Positions 10,146-18,468 of a DNA stretch of 64,000 bases are shown in pieces; positions within the stretch are counted from its first letter, which is position 1, and each line of letters starts with the position of its first letter. The notes under the pieces are model-generated. The model was not told where the DNA came from and searched no databases. It saw nothing but the letters and a program-made list of their open reading frames with translations. The position numbers and the translations under genes are program-made. The DNA is from Agelas oroides (lineage: Eukaryota > Porifera > Demospongiae > Agelasida > Agelasidae). The stretch is taken from assembly GCA_949130485.1 (NCBI GenBank), contig OX422204.1:434001-498000 (forward strand). The letters are read 5' to 3'.

Positions 10146-11038
10146 TTGCAGCTGCATAACAGACTGCAAGCTTTCAACATGTGTATACTAAAAGTATGCT
10201 AAATTAGTGCAAACAGTAGCAGCTGCATAACAGACTGCAAGCTTTCAACATGTGTATACTAAAAGTATGCTAAATTAGTGCAAACAGTAGCAGCTGCATA
10301 ACAGACTGCAAGCTTTCAACATGTGTATACTAAAAGTATGCTAAATTAGTGCAAACAGTAGCAGCTGCATAACAGACTGCAAGCTTTCAACATGTGTATA
10401 CTAAAAGTATGCTAAATTAGTGCAAACAGTAGCAGCTGCATAACAGACTGCAAGCTTTCAACATGTGTATACTAAAAGTATGCTAAATTAGTGCAAACAG
10501 TAGCAGCTGCATAACAGACTGCAAGCTTTCAACATGTGTATACTAAAAGTATGCTAAATTAGTGCAAACAGTAGCAGCTGCATAACAGACTGCAAGCTTT
10601 CAACATGTGTATACTAAAAGTATGCTAAATTAGTGCAAACAGTAGCAGCTGCATAACAGACTGCAAGCTTTCAACATGTGTATACTAAAAGTATGCTAAA
10701 TTAGTGCAAACAGTAGCAGCTGCATAACAGACTGCAAGCTTTCAACATGTGTATACTAAAAGTATGCTAAATTAGTGCAAACAGTAGCAGCTGCATAACA
10801 GACTGCAAGCTTTCAACATGTGTATACTAAAAGTATGCTAAATTAGTGCAAACAGTAGCAGCTGCATAACAGACTGCAAGCTTTCAACATGTGTATACTA
10901 AAAGTATGCTAAATTAGTGCAAACAGTAGCAGCTGCATAACAGACTGCAAGCTTTCAACATGTGTATACTAAAAGTATGCTAAATTAGTGCAAACAGTAG
11001 CAGCTGCATAACAAACTGCAAGCTTTCAACATGTGTAT
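10146..11038. repeat. 71-bp tandem repeat array, about 12.5 copies
   Basis: The unit includes TAACAGACTGCAAGCTTTCA, ACTAAAAGTATGCTAAATTA and GTGCAAACAGTAGCAGCTGC. Successive copies start exactly 71 bp apart (10157, 10228 and so on) and are almost identical, which indicates recent amplification or homogenisation. Parts of the unit resemble the 3' flank of the fibrinogen-like genes and the ACTGCAAGCTTT found just upstream of their start codons, so the array may have grown from a junction between gene units. Confidence 0.95.
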
Positions 11039-11898
11039 ACCGCAGTCTTGTGAATGAGTGCCCATGGTCGGAGCACCTATTGAATGTTTCCGCATTTAAC
11101 CGCGAAAGAGCGCCCTGTCATGTACAGTGTTATGAATGATGTTAATGCTAACTTAATTGTCTCTGATATTGTCATTTATGGACAGTGCACTTGCGACAGG
11201 ATAGGTTAGGCCTAATTCCTTGTGCTCAGTGTACATGTATGCAATCACAGGGACATCCCAGAAATTCCACATACAGTTTTGTTGCACTTTGTCAGCTCCT
11301 ATATATGTTGATGTTTGAACACGACTGCCTCAAATAAACTGCTCAAAGCATTTTCTGTACAAACAGTTTGCAACACATACAAAGTGTGAAAAGATCATTT
11401 TCGCAGAGCATGCAGCACTTTTCTATTACATTAACCAAAATCTCAGTATGGGTTACTAAAAGTTTATCAAATTCAGTACAGATGTACACAGTAATTATTG
11501 GCAGCTGAAAGGCAGTATACTATTAGTTTTACTGTTTGCAGCTTCATACATAACTAAAAGTATACTAAATTAGTGCAAACAGTAGCAGCTGCATATATAT
11601 ATATAATTTATATATATATGTATGAAGGGAATTGTCATTTCAACAAGCCATTTGCTATCTGAGTTTCAGGTGAGTGAACATATTGCATGCATGGACAGTT
11701 AATTCTGTGTACAGATTGGTTAAGAATCCAAAAACACATTACATATGCTCAACGCTTGGTGTGTACGGCAGTCGCCTCCCGCTAGCTAGATACATGTGGT
11801 AAGTTACCTGTTACATTATGTGATCCATATTGGAATGTAATGAATAATGAGCCAGCACAGTGAAGTTCATTCACACTTGCTAGCACAATATTGGTAAT

Positions 11899-11959
11899 AG
11901 ATAAACCACAGTAGACAGGGGTTTATGGACAATAAATCCCTGTCTACTGTGGTTTATCT
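11899..11959. repeat. Perfect 22-bp hairpin
   Basis: The arms 11899-11920 and 11938-11959 are exact reverse complements (the first begins AGATAAACCACAGTAGACAG) around a 17-bp loop. It could be the remnant of a very short inverted-repeat transposon. Confidence 0.85.
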
Positions 11960-12038
11960 GTTATATTCTACACTCTGATTGGTATTAGTAAACATGCAAG
12001 GTAGTTTACACTGTAAACAAGGTGGCTTATAGGAAACT

Positions 12039-12296
12039 TAGGCTGAGGGATCTACGCGATCTAGACTATGGAGTTAGGCTTGGAGGAAAAGGTGATTGCT
12101 AGTCAGTTGAACAATATGCTGTTAGTTCTGCACATTTTCGCCGTTTTCCGATTGCGTCATGCTTACGTGAGAAAAGATACCCGGCTCTCCCCACTTTTCC
12201 ATACTACAAGCAATGGAAAGCTGGGCGGGGCCTGGGAATGAGGCTAGGGTCTACCTGTGCGCTCCATAGTCTAGATCGCTTAGATCCCTCAGCCTA
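12039..12296. mobile_element. Inverted-repeat element enclosing half of a TAGCCTCG MITE
   Basis: The arms 12039-12073 and 12262-12296 are 35 bp with one mismatch (TAGGCTGAGGGATCTACGCG at the left end). Between them, about 12115-12255 matches the right half of the MITE at 43141-43536, ending GGGGCCTGGGAATGAGGCTA. This is one inverted-repeat element nested around a decayed copy of another. Confidence 0.7.
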
Positions 12297-12524
12297 GGTT
12301 ACTAATCTACATATGGCATAACTAAAATAGACATGTATATCAAAATCAGTACAGTAAGTATTTGCAGCTAAAAGACAGTATATCAAATTATTTGCAGCTT
12401 CATGCATAACTAAAAGTACATGCATACTAAATTGGTATAAACACTAATTATTTGCAGCTTACTAATAGTACGTGTATACTAAATACTAATTATTCACAGC
12501 TGCACAAGTAAAAGTTTGTTGTGT

Positions 12525-13508
12525 TTACTGAACGTATATTTCAGCTAGGTCAAATGGGCTGTCTTCATTAGTAACATAGTTGCCATTATTACACATGGCC
12601 ATTTCAATGTCTTCACTTGTGGACGCTGTCAAATCTCGGACGAACCACGGTGGATTGTTGAAGGTACAGCATGCAGTTGCACCAGCACAACCCTGCCCAT
12701 CCCACACAGGATCACTTAAAAAGTATGTTGAGGTAGAGGGTAACGAACTACCAGTATAGCCAGAGTCACAGAAATAGTTATTGCCAACAAACGATGGTGT
12801 AGTAACACTGCTACTAGGATTGCAGGGGCACTCAGGGGAACTTTTACGAAGTCCAAGAGCAAAGCTCCAAATATGCATTCTAGGACTTCCATAGAGAATA
12901 CCAATACCGTCAACATAGTCACTATTGATGTTGTTTACACTGTCACCAAAACCATCTGGTCGACCCTTTTGATATCCATGGATGCGGCCACAAACGCGGC
13001 TATACTGGAGTCCACTTGTTGAGAAATTTGCGAAATCGCAGCCACGAGAAGTAGTGGATCGTCCACATGCTCTTATTGGAGATATAATTTGTCGGAAAGC
13101 TGTTGGACACTGGACAGTAGGGTCTGTCATGTTAATGAACGCAACACGAGTCCATCCGCGAGTGCTTCCACAGTTTGCAGAGAAATCACAGTAGAATTGT
13201 GCAACTGTTCCATTGGGGAGACGAATGTAGTAGTACCCAGACTGAGCTACTGGTCGATACTGTATTATCTGTCTGCAAGAACGTGCTGGATTGAATGGGT
13301 TCTGACCAAAATTTGGAGCTGTAATATTCTGCAGGAGTTGGGAGACATCATTTCTGATCTCACTTTGAACGGTTGATCGCTGTTGCTCAGAGGGACAACC
13401 TTGACCAGTTGCGATTGTCTTGACAGAATAGGACACTTGGTTGAACTGAGCTTGTGCACAGAGACTACCAAGAAGTAGTGTAACAGAAATAGTCAGCAGC
13501 ATCTTCAT
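12525..13508 (-). CDS. Secreted fibrinogen-like protein (copy C)
   Basis: 327 residues from the ATG at 13508, with the same signal peptide and domain layout as the gene at 7203. The two differ mainly in the variable stretch after SPRMHIW, where this copy has GLRKSSPECPCNPSSS, and near the C-terminus (NGNYVTNEDSPFDL). The dead copy A shares the GLRKSSPECPCNPSSS variant, so A and C are closer to each other in this part than to B. No stop or frameshift is seen. The function is unknown; secretion is well supported by the N-terminus. Confidence 0.85.
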   Translation of the reverse strand: MKMLLTISVTLLLGSLCAQAQFNQVSYSVKTIATGQGCPSEQQRSTVQSEIRNDVSQLLQNITAPNFGQNPFNPARSCRQIIQYRPVAQSGYYYIRLPNGTVAQFYCDFSANCGSTRGWTRVAFINMTDPTVQCPTAFRQIISPIRACGRSTTSRGCDFANFSTSGLQYSRVCGRIHGYQKGRPDGFGDSVNNINSDYVDGIGILYGSPRMHIWSFALGLRKSSPECPCNPSSSVTTPSFVGNNYFCDSGYTGSSLPSTSTYFLSDPVWDGQGCAGATACCTFNNPPWFVRDLTASTSEDIEMAMCNNGNYVTNEDSPFDLAEIYVQ

Positions 13509-13601
13509 AATGAATGAAACAAACTGCAAGCTTTTAAAGTCTCCTCCTGAAGCTCCTATCTCTTGTACTCTAGCCAACTGTGCTGCAGGAGGCCACAATC
13601 A

Positions 13602-13612
13602 CTTTTATAAAT
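13602..13612 (-). promoter_or_regulatory. TATA box of fibrinogen-like gene C
   Basis: The minus strand reads ATTTATAAAAG 94 bp upstream of the ATG, in the same arrangement as copy B. Confidence 0.7.
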
Positions 13613-14303
13613 ACACCAAAAAATTCACCTGAAATATAATAGCATAAATAAAGTGACCTCTGAAATGTTAATTGAAATTAGCATACCATGGGGATTTTTG
13701 TACAGCCTGAATGTGTGTAGGAGGCAATTGAACTTCCTGTAGACTTAGAGGTATGGTGCCAGTGTTGCATGTGCTGAGCAATAATAAGCATAACATAGTA
13801 AGTTATTGAGCATTTTGTTACTAACTTTGTGTGATAAATAGCTTACATTATGCATGTAGGAGTCATAGAGTCAACCACCTATAGAATTTCCGGTGTATGA
13901 TTGCACCATACTGACTCAGCAACATAACTTTGGTGCATGCACAGCGTCTTGTTTCACATGGCTTGTGAGCTGTTATGCACATTTTAGTGGAACCAGCTGC
14001 ATAGGAGAACTGTTATATGCACATTTTAGTGGAACCAGCTGCATAGGTAGCCTCGTTCCCAGGCCGTTCCGGCTCCAGTTTTGATCGCTTGCAGTATAAT
14101 AGGAGAACTGTTATATGCACATGTTTACAGTATACCATGTTTAAATTTTGCCAGCTGCAAATAAATTAATGTAACATTTCAGTAAACCAGCTTTTGTTTA
14201 CTGCAAATATTGAGTGTAGTTACCAGCTGCAAATACTTACCATGCCTTGAGTTATGACAACTGGCAACAGTTACTGTGTGCAGCACATTATGTCATGCAA
14301 GCT
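13613..14303. other. Intergenic, with a fragment of TAGCCTCG MITE
   Basis: 13629-13800 repeats the upstream flank of the other fibrinogen-like units. About 14048-14095 is a one-ended MITE piece (TAGCCTCGTTCCCAGGCCGT, then CCAGTTTTGATCGCTTGCAG). A short duplication of ATGCACATTTTAGTGGAACC lies at 13975-14045. No gene is seen. Confidence 0.6.
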
Positions 14304-15790
14304 GCAAATACTGTGCACGGTAGTAGTTGTACTGTTTCAGCTGCTGTATGTATGGTATGCAAATACTGTGCACAGCAGTAGTTGTACTGTTTCAGCTGCT
14401 GTATGTATGGTATGCAAATACTGTGCACGGTAGTAGTTGTACTGTTTCAGCTGCTGTATGTATGGTATGCAAATACTGTGCACAGCAGTAGTTGTACTGT
14501 TTCAGCTGCTGTATGTATGGTATGCAAATACTGTGCACAGCAGTAGTTGTACTGTTTCAGCTGCTGTATGTATGGTATGCAAATACTGTGCACAGCAGTA
14601 GTTGTACTGTTTCAGCTGCTGTATGTATGGTATGCAAATACTGTGCACAGCAGTAGTTGTACTGTTTCAGCTGCTGTATGTATGGTATGCAAATACTGTG
14701 CACAGCAGTAGTTGTACTGTTTCAGCTGCTGTATGTATGGTATGCAAATACTGTGCACAGCAGTAGTTGTACTGTTTCAGCTGCTGTATGTATGGTATGC
14801 AAATACTGTGCACAGCAGTAGTTGTACTGTTTCAGCTGCTGTATGTATGGTATGCAAATACTGTGCACAGCAGTAGTTGTACTGTTTCAGCTGCTGTATG
14901 TATGGTATGCAAATACTGTGCACAGCAGTAGTTGTACTGTTTCAGCTGCTGTATGTATGGTATGCAAATACTGTGCACAGCAGTAGTTGTACTGTTTCAG
15001 CTGCTGTATGTATGGTATGCAAATACTGTGCACAGCAGTAGTTGTACTGTTTCAGCTGCTGTATGTATGGTATGCAAATACTGTGCACAGCAGTAGTTGT
15101 ACTGTTTCAGCTGCTGTATGTATGGTATGCAAATACTGTGCACAGCAGTAGTTGTACTGTTTCAGCTGCTGTATGTATGGTATGCAAATACTGTGCACAG
15201 CAGTAGTTGTACTGTTTCAGCTGCTGTATGTATGGTATGCAAATACTGTGCACGGTAGTAGTTGTACTGTTTCAGCTGCTGTATGTATGGTATGCAAATA
15301 CTGTGCACAGCAGTAGTTGTACTGTTTCAGCTGCTGTATGTATGGTATGCAAATACTGTGCACAGCAGTAGTTGTACTGTTTCAGCTGCTGTATGTATGG
15401 TATGCAAATACTGTGCACAGCAGTAGTTGTACTGTTTCAGCTGCTGTATGTATGGTATGCAAATACTGTGCACAGCAGTAGTTGTACTGTTTCAGCTGCT
15501 GTATGTATGGTATGCAAATACTGTGCACAGCAGTAGTTGTACTGTTTCAGCTGCTGTATGTATGGTATGCAAATACTGTGCACAGCAGTAGTTGTACTGT
15601 TTCAGCTGCTGTATGTATGGTATGCAAATACTGTGCACAGCAGTAGTTGTACTGTTTCAGCTGCTGTATGTATGGTATGCAAATACTGTGCACAGCAGTA
15701 GTTGTACTGTTTCAGCTGCTGTATGTATGGTATGCAAATACTGTGCACAGCAGTAGTTGTACTGTTTCAGCTGCTGTATGTATGGTATGC
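14304..15790. repeat. 55-bp tandem repeat array, about 27 copies
   Basis: The unit contains GCAAATACTGTGCACAGCAG, TAGTTGTACTGTTTCAGCTG and CTGTATGTATGGTAT. The period is exactly 55 bp and copies are nearly identical, with a rare CACGGTAG variant in place of CACAGCAG. Every unit carries ATGCAAAT (the octamer core) across its junction and a CAGCTG E-box. There are no unique spacers, so it is not a CRISPR array. Confidence 0.95.
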
Positions 15791-16078
15791 AATTAACCTT
15801 GCAGAAATTTTTAATTCTCATATCACTCCCCACACCCACACAACACAGGAGCTACACAGCTTGCACACACCATTTTTTTTTTGCTTCTCATAGCATTCTG
15901 TCACCCCCTCACACAATCATCCCTTCCACCCTTCACTCTATCCACATCTCCACCATCCCATCACCCCCTCATATCATCACCATCCCATCACCCCCTCACA
16001 CCATCACCCCCTCACAATGGCTAATATCTTATCACCCCCTCACCTCTTCACCCTTCACCCCTCACACCCACACCACAG
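15791..16078. other. Intron end before the first visible Timeless exon
   Basis: Pyrimidine-rich, with CATCACCCCCTCA-type units like those at 1-223, ending in CACCACAG at the splice acceptor. Confidence 0.6.
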
Positions 16079-17526
16079 GAGCTACAAAAGTTTGCTCGCT
16101 ACATAGTCTCTGGGTTCTTCCACATGGCTGGCAAGAACCCTCTGCTATTTGCAGAGCTGCTGTTCTGGAAGACGTCGAGAGACTGTTACGAACTTACCGA
16201 GGGATATGGAGCATTGGAGAGAGAAAAGTACGCGGTGAGAGAGAGAGGCCGGGTGTGTGATGAGTGGAGGGAGGGTGTGTGATGAGTGGAGGGAGGGTGC
16301 GTGATGAGTGGAGGGAGGGTGTGCAATGAGTGGAGGAGGGTGCGTGATGAGTGGAGGGAGGGTATGTGATGAGTGGAGGGAGGGTATGTGATGAGTGGAG
16401 GCAGGGTGTGCGATGAGTGGAGGGAGGGTGTGCAATGAGTGGAGGAGGGTGCGTGATGAGTGGAGGGAGGGTGTGTGGATGAGTGGAGGGAGGGTGTGTG
16501 ATGAGTGGAGGGAGGGATGTGGGAAGCATAGAATTTGGTGGTGTGTGTAGGAAGAGTATGTGGAGAATAGAGTGAACATGGTATTGCCTGTCACCTCACC
16601 CCTCTCTCCCTCACCCCCCTCCTCCCCTTACCCCTCTCCCTCTCACACAGGGAACTTCGTCAGCTCAGTTCAATGTGGACGCGAGAACAAGAGGAGGAGC
16701 TGGCGGAACTATATGAAAGATATAAAGAGGAAGAAGGTATAAGTCAACCATGAAATTCACAGCTGTCTACACACTACAGATAGGCAAACACTTGATTATG
16801 TGTCACAGGATTAGTGGCTTAGAAAAAACTTTCTCCTGGATGTTTTATTGTCTGATATCAGTTTCTTCTGGCCGAGCTCTATGCTGGTTGGTAGTCTCAT
16901 TCTCAGACCCCTAGCACTGATGGTCTAGGAACCAGACTAGCTGGTTGGCAACCTTTTCCCACTCACTACTGAACGTATGAACCAAGCTTATAGACAGTCA
17001 TAAGAAAACACCCAGATTGGGTGCCATAAAAATCGGCATCGCCATAGCAACAATCAGTTAGCCACACCTCACGCCAAAGCATTATCGACTGTGGAGAACA
17101 TGAAATTACACCCCACAAAAAGTACTCGCTAAACTGTTCAATCTTATTTCACCCTGCATCCTGTATCCATTGTTCTCTGTGTATTTCTTTCTATCCAAGC
17201 AGATATTGTCGCTAAACTGTTCAATCTTATTTCACCCTGCATCCTGTATCCATTGTTCTCTTTGTATCCAAGCAGATATTGTCGCTTGTATTGAGGCTGC
17301 TCTCCCAAAAGACATTCCGCGAAGTCGTCGGCAGATTGCGGCGCAACTTGTCAAGCAAGGTCTGGTGGGGAGTACCAAGGAAGTGTACAAGCATAAGAAG
17401 AAGGGGGTGTGGTCAGAGGAGGAGTTGTGTCGGCTCCGAGAGGTGTTTAATCCTGGGGAGGATCACAAGACAGCTGTGCAGGAGGTGGCCGAATACTTTC
17501 CAGGTATATGTGTGTGTGTGTGTGTG

Positions 17527-17616
<90 letters not shown>

Positions 17617-18420
17617 TGAGGAATTTTGGAAGTAAACAGTTGGAACTCCTACCTTAGGAGTTAATTCCCGCTGTTAAGACTACTGATAAGTTTTACTGGG
17701 ATATACAAGATTTGCCTACCAAGTATACTAGCTGACAGTAATGGCAAACAACCCACACGTAGGGCGAGGACTACGTGATATCACTCAGCAGCTGAAGACC
17801 CTCGGACTTCTTCCCGAGCACAACAAGAAGAGGAGGAGAAGTTCAAACGATGTCAACTCGGGTTCTGAGGATGAGGGAACAAACAAGGTGGCCCCTCCAC
17901 CTAAACGAGGGAGGAAGAACGGTAAGTATCTCTGACTAGCCATGTAGTGTTGCAGGTACTTTATTGCTTTGCAAGTAGCTACAACACTGTATAAATATTT
18001 TGTGAAAAGGAAAAAATTAAAATTCAGTATGTGCTACATTACAGAACTGTTGAATCCTCATGCAAAACTTTCCCGATCTTTGGTAGTACCCACTTTGTAA
18101 AAGCAAGGAGTTAAGCCTACTTACAAAGATGCGATTGCAAAGTACCTAAATTACGGAACATCAAAAAAGTTTCTCATACTTAAGACATTAGACTACACTC
18201 CTACATATTTTTATGCATTCCTCCCATGCAGCTGGTGTGGATGGTGGCAATAGGGGAGGGAGGAGGAGGGAGAGAAAAGAGGGGGCGAGGGAATTGGTGA
18301 GTCGTCTCCATGGCAATGGGTACTCGCACCAGCTGGCGTGGCTTGAGGCGTATCTCAATGATGAAGCCAGGGATAGGAGGTTGGATGGTGAGAAACACAC
18401 ACGAATGTGCGCATGCACGT

Positions 18421-18468
<48 letters not shown>

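Larger units (their letters stand above)
11039..12524. other. Intergenic flank of fibrinogen-like copy C with hairpins
   Basis: 11130-11600 repeats the flank seen at 545-1260. A TA-rich run lies at about 11593-11620. Two inverted repeats, at 11899-11959 and 12039-12296, are listed separately. No coding sequence is seen. Confidence 0.6.

Noticed and set aside
10146-15790. CRISPR-like appearance of the 71-bp and 55-bp arrays
   Set aside because: Whole units are identical with no unique spacers, and the host is an animal; these are satellites.
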